Assembly (NCBI GenBank): GCA_018993155.1
Contig: JAGKSX010000003.1
Span: forward strand, 62,001-126,000
Source of the DNA: Hydrogenophaga sp.
Lineage (GTDB): Bacteria; Pseudomonadota; Gammaproteobacteria; Burkholderiales; Burkholderiaceae_C
Direction: 5' to 3'
DNA: 64,000 nucleotides
The number at the start of each line of letters is the position of its first letter. The first letter of the stretch is position 1. The notes below the pieces were generated by a model. The model was given only the letters and a program-made list of their open reading frames with translations. It was not told the DNA's origin and did not search any database. A program made the position numbers and the translations under genes. Shown here in pieces: positions 35,437 to 45,750 of the stretch.

Positions 35437-35464
35437 AACGCCCCCCGTTGCTTGCTCACTGCGT

Positions 35465-35530
35465 GTAGCCGCATACCCCCCACTGGGGGGCGGGCCGGCC
35501 GCTTCGGAGCGGCCGTGCGCAGCGGCCCCT
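35465..35530 (+). repeat. GC-rich hairpin element between binding-protein and ATPase genes
   Basis: CCCCCCACTGGGGGG (35476-35490) followed by the inverted repeat GGCCGCTTCGGAGCGGCC. It resembles the central block of the REP-like repeats elsewhere in the window but lacks the CCCGGCAAAGCCGG block. It could attenuate transcription after the abundant binding protein. Confidence 0.5.
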
Positions 35531-35548
35531 TGATTGCCTCTCTCCACC

Positions 35549-36329
35549 ATGTCTTCTATCCTCGAAACGCAGGGCCTCTCGCGCAGTTTCAACGGGTTTC
35601 ACGCCGTCTCGAACGTGAACCTGTCGGTGCGCGAAGGGAGCATCCACGCCCTCATCGGCCCCAACGGCGCGGGCAAGACGACCTGCTTCAACCTGCTCAC
35701 CCGCTTCATCGACGCGAGCGCCGGCCGCATCCGCTACCAGGGCCAGGACATCACGCGCACCCCGGCCGATGCGGTGGCGCGCCTGGGGCTGGTGCGCTCG
35801 TTCCAGATCTCGGCGGTGTTCGGCCAGCTCAGCGTGTTCGAGAACGTGCGCCTGGCGGTGCAGCGCCGCCGAGGCCATTCGCTGGACTGGTGGCGCAGCG
35901 ACCGCGCGCTGGCCCAGTACGACAACCGCACCCGCGAGCTGCTGGACGAGGCCGGCCTCTCGGCCTGGGCCGAGCACAGTGCCGGTGAACTGCCCTACGG
36001 CCGCAAGCGCGCGCTGGAGCTGGCGACCACGCTGGCGCTGGAGCCGCGCGTGCTGCTGCTCGACGAGCCCATGGCCGGCATGGGCGCCGAAGACATCGCC
36101 CACGCCGCCGCACTGATCCGCCAGGCCGCGCACGGGCGCACCGTGCTCATGGTGGAACACAACCTCTCGGTGGTGGCCGACCTGTGCGACCGCATCACCG
36201 TGCTGGCGCGCGGCGAAGTGCTGGCCGAGGGCGACTACGCCAGCGTCTCGCGCGACCCGCGCGTGGTCGAGGCCTACCTCGGCCATGGCCATGGCGGCCA
36301 GCGCAAGCACCACAAGGCGGAGGCCCCGC

Positions 36330-36337
<8 letters not shown>
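35549..36337 (+). CDS. livG: ABC transporter ATP-binding protein (LivG-like)
   Basis: A 262-residue ATPase. Walker A GPNGAGKTT, Q-loop in RSFQISAVFGQLSVFENV, an unusual signature region (AGELPYGRKRALELA), Walker B VLLLDEPMAGM, and switch His in VEHNLSVV. The long insert after the Q-loop is typical of LivG rather than LivF. The ATG at 35549 is used because family similarity starts at ILETQGLSRSFNGF; a TTG 15 bases upstream is possible. Its end overlaps the next gene by 8 bases. Confidence 0.87.
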
Positions 36338-37034
<697 letters not shown>

Positions 37035-37035
37035 A

Positions 37036-37116
37036 ACACCCCCGCCGCGCTTCGCGCGACCCCCTCAAGGGGGCAATACCTGCGGCCTGGCAAAGCCAGT
37101 TCCGCGGTATTTCTGG
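37036..37116 (+). repeat. REP-like intergenic repeat, copy 4
   Basis: Close to copy 1: CCCCCGCCGCGCTTCGCGCG, then CCCCCTCAAGGGGG, then CCTGCGGCCTGGCAAAGCCA ending in GTTCCGCGG. The A/G changes in the third block are compensatory across the stem (CTGG with CCAG instead of CCGG with CCGG), which argues that the hairpin is kept by selection. Confidence 0.75.
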
Positions 37117-37144
37117 TCCCGGTCATTTCGCGCCGGAAGCGTTC

Positions 37145-37984
37145 TTACTTCCTGCTTCTGTAGTCGGAAGGTCGAAAGCCTGTGAGCCGCTTGAAGGTGT
37201 TGGAGAACGCGAACGGGTTCACGTAGCCCACGCCGCGCGCGATGGCCTCGATCTTGTCGTCGCTGGTGGCCAGCAGGTGGGCCGCGTGCGCGATGCGCAG
37301 CGTGGCGAGCTGGCGGCCGGGGCTGCGGCCCAGGTTCTTCTGGCACAGGCGGCGCAGGTGCTCCTCGCTGGTATTGGCCAGGCTGGCCAGGTCGGCCAGG
37401 GTCCAGTCGCGCGCCAGGTCGGCCTTCACCGCGTTCCACACCGGCACCAGGCGCGGCTCGCGCTGCAGCGGTTCGAGCAGGCGCGCCACGTAGCGCTCGA
37501 TCACGTCCACCCACACCACGCAGGTGCCGGGGTCGGCCGCGCCCTGCATCTCGCCGTGCAGGCCGAGGATGGCGTGCTCCAGCACCTGGCCGTCGAACGG
37601 GCTCATGGTCGGGGCCATGGCGCCGTCCACCGAGCGCACCGAGTCGGGCATGAAGCGCACCCAGGCCAGGCGCCAGCGCTGGCCCGGCACGCAATGGAAG
37701 GCGTGCAGCACGTGCGCAGGCGCGAAGCTCACGCTGCCGGGCTTGTGCGGGTACCAGCGGCCGTCGAGCAGGGTCTGGCCCTCGCCGCTCAGGCAGACCT
37801 GCATGAAGGCCCCGCTCAGGTGCGTTCGCACCACCGTGTAGGGCGCGGCCGCGTCCACCACCGCCACGTGGGCGATGTGGCGCGCGGCCAGGGCATCGCA
37901 TTGTTCGGCTCTCACCACCGTCTGCACGGTGGCATCGCCCAGCACATGGGTTTCTGTGGAGATATCGGGATGTTTCATCGACAT
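37145..37984 (-). CDS. AraC-family transcriptional regulator
   Basis: A 279-residue regulator. An N-terminal cupin-like ligand domain (LSGAFMQVCLSGEGQTLLDGRWY) and a C-terminal HTH pair (WTLADLASLANTSEEHLRRLCQKNLGRSPGRQL, KIEAIARGVGYVNPFAFSNTFKRLTGFRPSDYR). It is on the opposite strand in the middle of a transporter operon, with only 29 bases between its start and that of the LivH-like gene. This position makes it the natural candidate regulator of the permease and downstream Tm-1-like genes. Confidence 0.85.
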   Translation of the reverse strand: MSMKHPDISTETHVLGDATVQTVVRAEQCDALAARHIAHVAVVDAAAPYTVVRTHLSGAFMQVCLSGEGQTLLDGRWYPHKPGSVSFAPAHVLHAFHCVPGQRWRLAWVRFMPDSVRSVDGAMAPTMSPFDGQVLEHAILGLHGEMQGAADPGTCVVWVDVIERYVARLLEPLQREPRLVPVWNAVKADLARDWTLADLASLANTSEEHLRRLCQKNLGRSPGRQLATLRIAHAAHLLATSDDKIEAIARGVGYVNPFAFSNTFKRLTGFRPSDYRSRK

Positions 37985-38013
37985 GGCGTTGGCATCATAG
38001 ACAGGGAGGCGTC

Positions 38014-38907
38014 ATGACGGAGGTGTTCGGCTTGCCGCTGCCGGTGCTCGCGGGCCAGGTCATGCTGGGGCTGGTCAACGGCTGCTTCTACGCCGTGCTC
38101 AGCCTGGGCCTGGCGGTGATCTTCGGCCTGCTGCGCATCGTCAACTTCGCGCACGGGGCCTTCTTCATGGCCGGCGCCTTCGGCGCCTGGATGCTGCAGC
38201 GCTACGCCGGCCTGGGCTACTGGGCCGCGCTGCTGCTGGTGCCGCTGGTCGTGGGTGGCCTGGGCGGCGCGTTCGAGCGCGGCCTGCTGCGCCGCCTCTA
38301 CGGTCTGGACCCGATCTACGGCCTGCTGCTCACCTTCGGCCTGGTGCTGGTGCTCGAAGGCGGCTTTCGCGTGGCCTTCGGCACCTCGGGCCAGCCCTAC
38401 CCGGTGCCGGCCAACCTGCAGGGCGTGTTCAACCTGGGCTTCATGGTGCTGCCGATCTACCGCGCTTGGGTGATCTTCGCGGCGCTCGCCGCCTGCCTGC
38501 TCACCTGGTGGCTGATCGAGCGCACCCCGCTCGGCGCGCGCTTGCGAGCGGCGACCGAGAAGCCGCTGCTCACGCAGTCGTTCGGGGTCGATGTGCCGCG
38601 CCTGCTCACGCTGACCTATGCCGGTGGCATCGCGCTGGCCGCCTTCACCGGCGTGCTGGCCGCGCCCATCCTGCACGTGAACTCGGGCATGGGTTCCAAC
38701 CTGGTGATCATCGTCTTCGCCATCGTCGTCATCGGCGGCATGGGCTCGGTGTTCGGCTCCATCGTCACCGCGCTGGGCATCGGCGTGATCGAGGGGCTCA
38801 CCAAGGTCTTCTATTCGGAGGCATCGACCACCGTGATCTTCGTCGTCATGGCGCTGGTGCTGCTGTTCCGGCCGCGCGGTCTGTTCGGCAAGGAGGGGGC
38901 CGTATGA
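38014..38907 (+). CDS. livH: ABC transporter permease (LivH-like)
   Basis: A 297-residue inner-membrane protein with about eight hydrophobic segments. The N-terminal GQVMLGLVNGCFYAVLSLGLAVIFGLLRIVNFAHG and the C-terminal GGMGSVFGSIVTALGIGVIEGL are LivH hallmarks; a coupling-helix region precedes QSFGVDVPRL. A GGGAGG ribosome site lies before the ATG. The stop overlaps the LivM-like start (ATGA). It starts the second half of the split transporter operon. Confidence 0.9.
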   Translation: MTEVFGLPLPVLAGQVMLGLVNGCFYAVLSLGLAVIFGLLRIVNFAHGAFFMAGAFGAWMLQRYAGLGYWAALLLVPLVVGGLGGAFERGLLRRLYGLDPIYGLLLTFGLVLVLEGGFRVAFGTSGQPYPVPANLQGVFNLGFMVLPIYRAWVIFAALAACLLTWWLIERTPLGARLRAATEKPLLTQSFGVDVPRLLTLTYAGGIALAAFTGVLAAPILHVNSGMGSNLVIIVFAIVVIGGMGSVFGSIVTALGIGVIEGLTKVFYSEASTTVIFVVMALVLLFRPRGLFGKEGAV

Positions 38908-39857
38908 ACAAGATACTCGCTCCCTGGCAGAAAGCCTTCATCGCCGTCCTGATGGTGCTGCTGCTCGCAGTGCCCTGGATCCCGCAGGTGGTCTACCCGG
39001 TGTTCGTGATGAAGCTGCTGTGCATGGCGCTGTTCGCCTGCGCCTACAGCCTGCTGCTCGGCTTCGGCGGCATGATGTCCTTCGGCCATGCGGCCTTTTT
39101 CGGCAGCGCGGCCTACATCACCGGCCTGGTGGTGAAGGTCTGGGGCCTGCCGCCCGAGCTGGGCCTGCTGGGCGGCACGCTGTTCGCGGCGCTGCTGGGC
39201 GCGGTGTTCGGCGCGCTGGCCATCCACCGCCAGGGCATCTACCTGGCCATGGTCACGCTGGCGCTGGCACAGATGGTGTATTTCATCTTCCTGCAGCTGC
39301 CCTTCACCGGCGCGGAAGACGGCCTGCAGCAGATCCCGCGCGGCACGCTGCTCGGCTTCATCGACCTTCGCAACGACACCGCGATGTACCACCTGGTGCT
39401 GCTGCTCACCGTGGCCGGCCTGTGGCTCATCCACCGCGTGGTGCGCTCGCCCTTCGGCCACGTGGTGGTGGCCATCCGCGAGCACGAGCCGCGCGCCCGC
39501 TCGCTCGGCTACCCGGTGGAGCGCTACAAGCTCACGCTGTTCGTGCTTTCGGCCGCGCTTTCCGGCCTGGCCGGCTCCATGAAGGCCCTGGTGTTCCAGC
39601 TCGCCGCGCTGTCCGATGTGCACTGGCACCTCTCGGGCGACGTGGTGCTGATGGCTCTGCTGGGCGGCATGCACACCGTGTTCGGCCCGGCCATCGGTGC
39701 CACGCTGGTGGTGGGTCTGCAGTACTACCTCGATGCCTTCGGCGGCTGGGTGACCCTGGTCACCGGCCTGATCTTCATGGTGTGCGTGCTCTCGTTCCGC
39801 AGCGGCATCGCCGGGGCGATCGACGCGCTCAGAACCCGCTCTCGCCCCGGGCCCTGA
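38904..39857 (+). CDS. livM: ABC transporter permease (LivM-like)
   Basis: A 317-residue membrane protein with about nine hydrophobic segments. [22 protein letters not shown] and the [18 protein letters not shown] segment, ending in the coupling helix, are characteristic of LivM, as is [19 protein letters not shown]. The ATG overlaps the LivH-like stop by 4 bases. The TIM-barrel gene follows after 55 bases, so transporter and enzymes are likely co-transcribed. Confidence 0.9.
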   Translation: MNKILAPWQKAFIAVLMVLLLAVPWIPQVVYPVFVMKLLCMALFACAYSLLLGFGGMMSFGHAAFFGSAAYITGLVVKVWGLPPELGLLGGTLFAALLGAVFGALAIHRQGIYLAMVTLALAQMVYFIFLQLPFTGAEDGLQQIPRGTLLGFIDLRNDTAMYHLVLLLTVAGLWLIHRVVRSPFGHVVVAIREHEPRARSLGYPVERYKLTLFVLSAALSGLAGSMKALVFQLAALSDVHWHLSGDVVLMALLGGMHTVFGPAIGATLVVGLQYYLDAFGGWVTLVTGLIFMVCVLSFRSGIAGAIDALRTRSRPGP

Positions 39858-39912
39858 GCCCGCGGCCCCCTTCATGTTTCCGTTTTCCGCTTCCCGTTTC
39901 AAGGAGATTCTC

Positions 39913-40743
39913 ATGCCGCGTTTCGAACGCCAAGCCCTGATGGCGAAATTCCAGGACATGGTGCACCAGCGCCAGCCCATCATCGGCGGGGGCGCCGGCA
40001 CCGGCATCTCCGCCAAGTGCGAAGAGGCCGCCGGTATCGACCTGATTGTGATCTACAACTCGGGCCGCTACCGCATGGCCGGGCGCGCCTCCTCGGCCGG
40101 CCTGCTGGCCTACGGCAACGCGAACGACATCGTGCTGGAGATGGCCGGCGAGGTGTTGCCGGTGGCGAAGAAGACGCCGGTGATCGCGGGCGTGAACGGC
40201 ACCGACCCCTTCATCGTCATGCCGGTGTTCCTGAAGAAACTCAAGGAACTCGGGTTTTCCGGCGTGCAGAACTTCCCGACCGTGGGCATCATCGACGGCA
40301 ACTTTCGCCAGAGCCTCGAGGAGACCGGCATCAACTACGCGACCGAGGTCGAGATGATCGGCCAGGCCCACGCCATCGACCTGCTGACCACGCCCTACGT
40401 TTTTTCTGCCGAGGAAGCGGTGGCCATGACCGAGGCCGGCGCCGACTTCATCGTGCCCCACATGGGCGTGACCACCGGTGGCACCATCGGCGCCACCACG
40501 GCCAAGTCGCTCGACGAATCGGTGAAACTCATCGACGAGTGGGGCGAGGCGGCGCGCCAGGTGCGCAAGGACGTGATCGTGATCGCGCACGGCGGCCCGA
40601 TCTCCAGCCCCGAGGACGTGGCCCACGTGCTCAAGCACAGCCGGCACTGCAATGGCTTCTACGGTGCCAGCAGCATGGAGCGGCTGCCGACGGAGATCGC
40701 GATCAAGTCGCACGTGGAGCGTTACAAGAACGTGACTTTCTGA
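39913..40743 (+). CDS. TIM-barrel PEP-hydrolase-like family protein (Tm-1 C-terminal half)
   Basis: A 276-residue protein of the phosphoenolpyruvate hydrolase-like TIM-barrel family. [52 protein letters not shown] and [13 protein letters not shown] are its typical blocks. AAGGAGA precedes the ATG at 39913, which decides it over an in-frame ATG 39 bases upstream. The same barrel forms the C-terminal half of the plant Tm-1 protein, whose N-terminal half matches the UPF0261 gene two places downstream. The reaction is unknown; a carbon-carbon bond or phosphate-ester step is plausible from the fold. Confidence 0.8.
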   Translation: MPRFERQALMAKFQDMVHQRQPIIGGGAGTGISAKCEEAAGIDLIVIYNSGRYRMAGRASSAGLLAYGNANDIVLEMAGEVLPVAKKTPVIAGVNGTDPFIVMPVFLKKLKELGFSGVQNFPTVGIIDGNFRQSLEETGINYATEVEMIGQAHAIDLLTTPYVFSAEEAVAMTEAGADFIVPHMGVTTGGTIGATTAKSLDESVKLIDEWGEAARQVRKDVIVIAHGGPISSPEDVAHVLKHSRHCNGFYGASSMERLPTEIAIKSHVERYKNVTF

Positions 40744-40769
40744 ACCCCAACGAGAACAGGAGACAAGAC

Positions 40770-41213
40770 ATGGCCAGGGTCTACGTGAGCGCGGTGATGG
40801 ACGCGACACTCGATGAAGCATGGGCCTACCTGCGCGACTTCGGCGCGCTCGGCAACTACCACCCGTACTTCGAGAACTCCTACATCGAGGACGGCAAGCC
40901 GGCCGACCAGGTCGGCTGCGTGCGCCACTTCACCGTGCGCGACGGCGGCGGCTTCCTGCGCGAACAGCTGCTCGCGCTGTCCGACGACACGCACCGCTGC
41001 CGCTACAAGATCCTGCACATCGATGCCGACTGGACCAACTACGTGGCCGAGATGCACCTGCTGCCCATCACCGAAGGCAACCGCTGCTTCGGCGAGTGGT
41101 GGGCCGAGTGGGACGTGCCGGCCGACCAGGAGGCCGAGGCGGTGGAGCGCGTGAAGGGCACTTTTCGCACCTTCTTCGAGTGCGTCAACGCGCACCACGG
41201 CAAGGCCCGATGA
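40770..41213 (+). CDS. SRPBCC family protein (START/polyketide-cyclase-like fold)
   Basis: A 147-residue soluble protein. ARVYVSAVMDATLDEAWAYLRDFGALGNYHPY is a typical SRPBCC start, and the long C-terminal helix (AVERVKGTFRTFFECVNAHH) closes the hydrophobic cavity. It has an excellent leader, AGGAGACAAGAC, before the ATG. It lies between the two Tm-1-like genes and its stop overlaps the next start (ATGA). It probably binds or isomerises a hydrophobic ligand from the same pathway. No catalytic residues could be assigned. Confidence 0.8.
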   Translation: MARVYVSAVMDATLDEAWAYLRDFGALGNYHPYFENSYIEDGKPADQVGCVRHFTVRDGGGFLREQLLALSDDTHRCRYKILHIDADWTNYVAEMHLLPITEGNRCFGEWWAEWDVPADQEAEAVERVKGTFRTFFECVNAHHGKAR

Positions 41214-42427
41214 CCACCGCGCCAGCCGCCGCCTGGGTGGTGGGCACCTTCGATACCAAGGCCGCCGAGCTGGACTACCTCGCCGGCCTGCTGCGCGCGA
41301 CCGGCGTGCGCGTGCTGACGGTGGACATCGGCACGCGCAGCGCCAGCGGCGTGGCCGACATCGATGCATCCGCCGTGGCGCGGCACCACCCCAAGGGCGC
41401 GGCCGCCGTGTTCGAGCCCTCCGACCGGGGCGAGGCCGTGATTGCGATGAGCGAGGCGCTGAGTGCGCTGGTGCGCGAGCGCCTGGGCGCAGGCGGGATC
41501 CAGGCCATGCTGGGCGTGGGCGGCTCGGGCGGCAGCTCGATGATCGCGCCGGCCATGCGCCTGCTGCCCATTGGCATGCCGAAGCTGCTGGTCTCCACCA
41601 TGGCGGCCGGCGATGTCTCGGCCTACGTGGGCGTGGTGGACCTCACCCTGATGTACCCGGTGACCGACATCGCCGGCCTCAACCGGCTTTCGCGCACCAT
41701 CCTGGCCAACGCGGCGCACGCGCTGGCGGGCATGCTGCAACACCCCGCGCCGGCGGACCACGGGGCCGACAAGCCTTCCATCGGCCTGACCATGTTCGGC
41801 GTCACCACGCCTTGCGTGCAGGCCGTGCGCGGGCTGCTGGCGGCCGACTTCGACACCCAGGTGTTCCACGCGAACGGCGCGGGCGGGCGCACGCTGGAGG
41901 CCCTGGCCGCCGCCGGCATGCTGCGCGCCGTGGTCGACATCACCACCACCGAGGTCGGCCAGCATCTGGCCGGTGGCGTGTGCGATGCCGGGCCGAACCG
42001 GCTAGACGCCGCCGCGCGCCATGGCCTGCCCTGGGTGGGCTCGGTGGGCGCGCTGGACATGATCAACTGGGGCGCACCGCCCACCATTCCCGAACGGCAC
42101 CAGGGCCGCACCTTCCACGTGCACAACGCCGAGGTGACGCTGATGCGCAGCAACGCCCGGGAGCTGGAGGCGGCGGCGCGGCGCATCGCCGGGCAGCTCA
42201 ACCGCGCCCGGGGCCCGGTGCGCCTGCTGCTGCCGCTGGGTGGTTTGTCCATGATCGACGCGCCCGGCCTGGCTTTCCACGCGCCCGAGGCCAATGCGGT
42301 GCTGTTCGACACGCTGGAGCGCCTGTTCGAGGCGAGCGACACGCACCGGCTGCTGAAGCTGCCGCAGCACATCAACGACCCGGCCTTCGCGGCGGCCGTG
42401 GCCGAACAGGTGAGGGCGGTGGTGTAA
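41210..42427 (+). CDS. Tm-1-like ATP-binding (UPF0261) protein
   Basis: A 405-residue protein of the UPF0261/Tm-1 N-terminal family. WVVGTFDTKAAELDYLAGLL, MLGVGGSGGSSMIAPAMRLLPIGMPKLLVSTMA, YPVTDIAGLNRLS and FGVTTPCVQAVRGLL are the conserved segments; in plant Tm-1 the equivalent region binds ATP. The start overlaps the SRPBCC stop. The genomic pairing with the TIM-barrel gene, SRPBCC gene and an uptake system suggests a small-molecule catabolic pathway. The biochemical activity is unknown. Confidence 0.85.
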   Translation: MTTAPAAAWVVGTFDTKAAELDYLAGLLRATGVRVLTVDIGTRSASGVADIDASAVARHHPKGAAAVFEPSDRGEAVIAMSEALSALVRERLGAGGIQAMLGVGGSGGSSMIAPAMRLLPIGMPKLLVSTMAAGDVSAYVGVVDLTLMYPVTDIAGLNRLSRTILANAAHALAGMLQHPAPADHGADKPSIGLTMFGVTTPCVQAVRGLLAADFDTQVFHANGAGGRTLEALAAAGMLRAVVDITTTEVGQHLAGGVCDAGPNRLDAAARHGLPWVGSVGALDMINWGAPPTIPERHQGRTFHVHNAEVTLMRSNARELEAAARRIAGQLNRARGPVRLLLPLGGLSMIDAPGLAFHAPEANAVLFDTLERLFEASDTHRLLKLPQHINDPAFAAAVAEQVRAVV

Positions 42428-42436
42428 GGTGGCCGC

Positions 42437-43654
42437 ATGAGCAACGCCACCGACCCCACCGAACAAGCCAAGGCCTTTTTCTTCGAAGGCAACGCCCTCT
42501 TCGAGGCCGACCGGCTCGAGGAGGCACTGAGCCGCTACCAGGCCGCGCTGGCCCTGGTGCCGGGGCGGCCGTCCATCCTGGCCAACCTGGGCGTGACCCA
42601 CTGCCGACTGGGCCGCTGGCCGGAGGCCGTGGCCACCCTGGCGCAGGCCACGAAGGCCGACCCCACCCACCGCGACGCCTGGGTCGCGCTCGGCCTCTCG
42701 CACGAAGCCCTGTCGAACTGGGCCGGTGCCGCGCACGCGCTGCAGCAGGGCGTGCAGCTGGGGGCCTCCACCCCGCAGATCCACCTGTCTCTGGCGATGT
42801 GCCTGCTGCGGCTGGACCGGCCCGACGAAGCGCTGGCGGCGCTGGACCGGGCGCTCGCGCTCGACCCGACCCTGGCCGAGGCCTGGAGCCAGCGCGGCAG
42901 CGTGCTGCGCGACGCCGGCCGGCACGCGGAGGCCGCGCGCTGCTTCGAGCAGGCCCTGGCCCATGGCGGCGACGAAACCCTGCACCGCTTCTACCTGGCC
43001 TCGGTGAAGGCCGGCGAGGCGACGCCATCGCAGCCGCCGCGCGCGTACGTGGAAGCGCTGTTCGACGAGTACGCCGACGATTTCCAGCACCACCTGATCC
43101 ACCAGCTGAAGTACCAGGCGCACGAGACCCTGCTGGCACCGCTGCGCGTGGGCGGCCGGCGCTACCCGCGGGTGCTGGACCTGGGGTGCGGCACCGGCCT
43201 GTGCGGCCAGCTCATCCGCCCGCACGCCGACGCGGTGGACGGCGTGGACCTGGCCCAGGCCATGGTCGAGCAGGCGCGCGCCAGCGGCGCCTACCGCGAG
43301 GTGGTGCAGGGCGAGCTGCTCGACTTCCTGCGCTCGCGCGATGAGCCCGCCGACCTCGTGATCGCCGCCGACGTGTTCATCTACGTGGGCGCGCTCGACG
43401 GGGTTTTCGCCGCGGTGCGCGAGCGCCTCCAGCCCTCGGGCTGTTTCGCCTTCTCGGTCGAACTCGCCACCGGCGCCGAAGAACTGCAACTGCGGCCCAG
43501 CCTGCGCTACGCGCATGCCCCGGCCTACGTGGAGCGCCTGGCCCGGGCGCACGGCTTCCAGGTGCGCCAGACCTGGCAGGCGCCGCTGCGCGAAGACCAG
43601 CAGAAACCGGTGATGGGCCTGTACGTGCTGCTGGAGCCGGCCAGCGCCCCATAA
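42437..43654 (+). CDS. TPR-repeat protein fused to class I SAM methyltransferase
   Basis: A 405-residue protein. Residues about 10-190 contain five TPR-like repeats (for example GNALFEADRLEEALSRYQAALAL and LGLSHEALSNWAGAAHAL). The C-terminal part, from about 195, is a methyltransferase with SAM motif VLDLGCGTGLCGQL and GVDLAQAMVEQAR. It is co-directional with the Tm-1-like gene, 9 bases downstream, although its role may be separate. TPR-methyltransferases of this type modify unknown small molecules or proteins. No signal peptide. Confidence 0.82.
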   Translation: MSNATDPTEQAKAFFFEGNALFEADRLEEALSRYQAALALVPGRPSILANLGVTHCRLGRWPEAVATLAQATKADPTHRDAWVALGLSHEALSNWAGAAHALQQGVQLGASTPQIHLSLAMCLLRLDRPDEALAALDRALALDPTLAEAWSQRGSVLRDAGRHAEAARCFEQALAHGGDETLHRFYLASVKAGEATPSQPPRAYVEALFDEYADDFQHHLIHQLKYQAHETLLAPLRVGGRRYPRVLDLGCGTGLCGQLIRPHADAVDGVDLAQAMVEQARASGAYREVVQGELLDFLRSRDEPADLVIAADVFIYVGALDGVFAAVRERLQPSGCFAFSVELATGAEELQLRPSLRYAHAPAYVERLARAHGFQVRQTWQAPLREDQQKPVMGLYVLLEPASAP

Positions 43655-43747
43655 CGCGGCCCTATACCCGAATCGCCATTCCGTATTGGTCAGCGCGCGG
43701 CGCGCTTCCTAGACTGTGGGCCACTCAACAGCCACCATGGAAAGCGC

Positions 43748-44362
43748 ATGACCAAGCCACACGTCGATCTGTACTGGGACATCGGCAGCACGAATACCTA
43801 TTTCGCGTTCAAGCTCATCCAGCCCATCGTGGCGCACCACGGCGCCGAACTTGTGCTGCACCCTTACAACCTGGGCTACGTGTTCCGCAACAACGATTAC
43901 GAGCTCATGAAGGAGTCCAAGGCCAAGCTGCGCTACCGCAAGCGCGACCTGATGCGCTGGGCCGAGAAGCACCAGCTGCCGTTCCAGATCCCGCGCCAGT
44001 TCCCGATCAAGTCCAGCCGCGTGCTGCGCGGTTCGCTGGCGATGCGCCAGAAAGGCCTGGAGCTGGCCTTCGTCGAAGCGGCGCTGGAGGCGTATTGGGA
44101 ACAGGGCAACGCGGGCATCGTGGAATACGCGGGCCTGCGCCCCATCGCCGAGCGGCTGGGCGTGGACCCGGACTGGTTCGAGGCCACCAGCGCCAGCGAA
44201 GAGACCGGCGCCCAGCTCGCCAAGAGCACGGATGACGCGGTGGCGCGCGGCGTGTTCGGCGTGCCCATGATGTTCGTGGGCGACGAGATGTTCTGGGGCA
44301 AGGACCGGCTCGATTTCATGGAAGACGAGCTGGCGCGCGCCACGGCCACCGCCACCACTTGA
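43748..44362 (+). CDS. DsbA-fold 2-hydroxychromene-2-carboxylate isomerase family protein
   Basis: A 204-residue kappa-GST/DsbA-fold protein. VDLYWDIGSTNTYFAFKLI has Ser in place of the DsbA cysteines, as in HCCA isomerase (NahD). The C-terminal GVFGVPMMFVGDEMFWGKDRLDFMED is diagnostic of the family. The reaction in the model enzyme is glutathione-dependent isomerisation in naphthalene degradation, but many homologues have other roles. The gene stands alone, followed by a strong terminator. Confidence 0.83.
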   Translation: MTKPHVDLYWDIGSTNTYFAFKLIQPIVAHHGAELVLHPYNLGYVFRNNDYELMKESKAKLRYRKRDLMRWAEKHQLPFQIPRQFPIKSSRVLRGSLAMRQKGLELAFVEAALEAYWEQGNAGIVEYAGLRPIAERLGVDPDWFEATSASEETGAQLAKSTDDAVARGVFGVPMMFVGDEMFWGKDRLDFMEDELARATATATT

Positions 44363-44380
44363 GCGCTTGTCCTGCTGCCC

Positions 44381-44413
44381 AAAAAAACGCCGGCCTCGAG
44401 CCGGCTTCTTTTT
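44381..44413. terminator. Bidirectional rho-independent terminator
   Basis: Stem GCCGGC (44389-44394) and GCCGGC (44400-44405), loop CTCGA, followed by TTCTTTTT and preceded by seven A residues. It lies between the HCCA-isomerase-like gene and the convergent CoA-transferase gene, so it can end transcripts from both sides. Confidence 0.88.
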
Positions 44414-44425
44414 GTGAGGCGGGTG

Positions 44426-45661
44426 TCAGACCACCCGCGCGCCGCGCAAGGCCTCGATCTGCGCCGCGTCCAGGCCGGCCAGGCGCGTGAGCACCTCGTC
44501 GCTGTGCGCGCCGGGCAGCGGGGCCGGCTGGTCGTAGCCGCCCGGGGCGGCGCTGAACTTGATCGGAAAGCCCGAGCCCGAGGCCACCATGGTGGAACGG
44601 CTCATCGGGTTCCACAGCGGCACCGCCATCTGGCGCTGGACCATCTGCTCCCAGCGCAGCACACCGTGGATGTCGCGCACCGGGCTGCAGGCCAGCTTGG
44701 CCTGCGCCAGGCGGGCCTCGACCTCCTCGGTGGAGAGGGTCTTCGCCCACGACGCGACCACCTCGTCCACCTGGGCGTTGTTCGCCAGGCGCCAGGCGAC
44801 CGACATCATGTCCGGGTCGTCCCGCAGGTCGCTGCGCCCCATCACCTCCAGCAGCGCGAGCCAGTCGTCGTGCGTGGCCGCGCCGAGCGTGACCCAGCCG
44901 TCGCGCGTGCGGTAGGCGTTGAAGGGCGAGAAGCGCATGATGCGGTTGCCCTGCTGGGGCTGCAGGCCGAGCTGCGGGTAGCAGTCCAGCGGCTCGTCGA
45001 AGATCAGCGAGAACAGGCAGTCGGCCATGGACACGTCGATGGCTTGGCCCTCGCCGGTGCGGTCGCGGTGCAGCAGCGCGGCCACGATGCCCAGTGCCGC
45101 GAACACGCCCGAGATCGCGTCGGACACCGGCGAGCCGGCCTTGGTGGGCGCGCTGCCGGGCTGGCCGGTGATGCTCATCAGGCCCACGGCGGCCTGCACC
45201 ATCAGGTCGTAGGCCTTGAGGTGGCGGTCCGGCCCGGTGGCGCCGTAGCCGGTGAGCGAGCAGTACACGATGCGCGGGTTGGCTTCCTTCAGCGCCGCGT
45301 AGCCCACGCCCAGGCGCTCGGCCACGCCGGCGCTGAAGTTGTCCACCACCACGTCCGCGTGGCGCACCATGCGCAGGAAGATCTCGCGCCCCTCCGCGCT
45401 CTTGAGGTTGAGCGTGGCCGACTTCTTGCCCCGCGCGCGCTTGAGGTAGGCGATGCCCATGTCCTCCTCGGTCTGGCGCTGGAAGCTCACGCCCTGCGGG
45501 CCCGCGAAGGGCGGCGCGAAGGCGGTCGGGTCGCCGGTTTTCGGGTCGTCGATCTTGATGACCTCCGCGCCCAGGCCGGCCAGGAACAGCGTGCCCTGGG
45601 GGCCGGAGAAAAAGCGCGTGAGGTCGAGAACGACCACGCCGTCGAGGATCTTTGCAGTCAT
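44426..45661 (-). CDS. Class III CoA-transferase (CaiB/BaiF family)
   Basis: A 411-residue enzyme. ILDGVVVLDLTRFFSGPQGTLFLAGLGAEVIKID is the family start. VVVDNFSAGVAERLGVGY and YGATGPDRHLKAYDLMVQA include the region just before the catalytic Asp (YD in AYDLMVQ), and GEGQAIDVSMADCLFSL follows. It moves CoA between carboxylic acids. It lies 89 bases downstream of a LysR gene on the same strand. The donor and acceptor acids are unknown. Confidence 0.85.
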   Translation of the reverse strand: MTAKILDGVVVLDLTRFFSGPQGTLFLAGLGAEVIKIDDPKTGDPTAFAPPFAGPQGVSFQRQTEEDMGIAYLKRARGKKSATLNLKSAEGREIFLRMVRHADVVVDNFSAGVAERLGVGYAALKEANPRIVYCSLTGYGATGPDRHLKAYDLMVQAAVGLMSITGQPGSAPTKAGSPVSDAISGVFAALGIVAALLHRDRTGEGQAIDVSMADCLFSLIFDEPLDCYPQLGLQPQQGNRIMRFSPFNAYRTRDGWVTLGAATHDDWLALLEVMGRSDLRDDPDMMSVAWRLANNAQVDEVVASWAKTLSTEEVEARLAQAKLACSPVRDIHGVLRWEQMVQRQMAVPLWNPMSRSTMVASGSGFPIKFSAAPGGYDQPAPLPGAHSDEVLTRLAGLDAAQIEALRGARVV

Positions 45662-45750
45662 GGGCCCACCGTTGGAAATGTGCGCCGCAGTGTAGGCAGC
45701 GGGTCCGCGCGGGGGGAAATAGGTCTTTGACGTGGCGGTATCGCGCCGTC

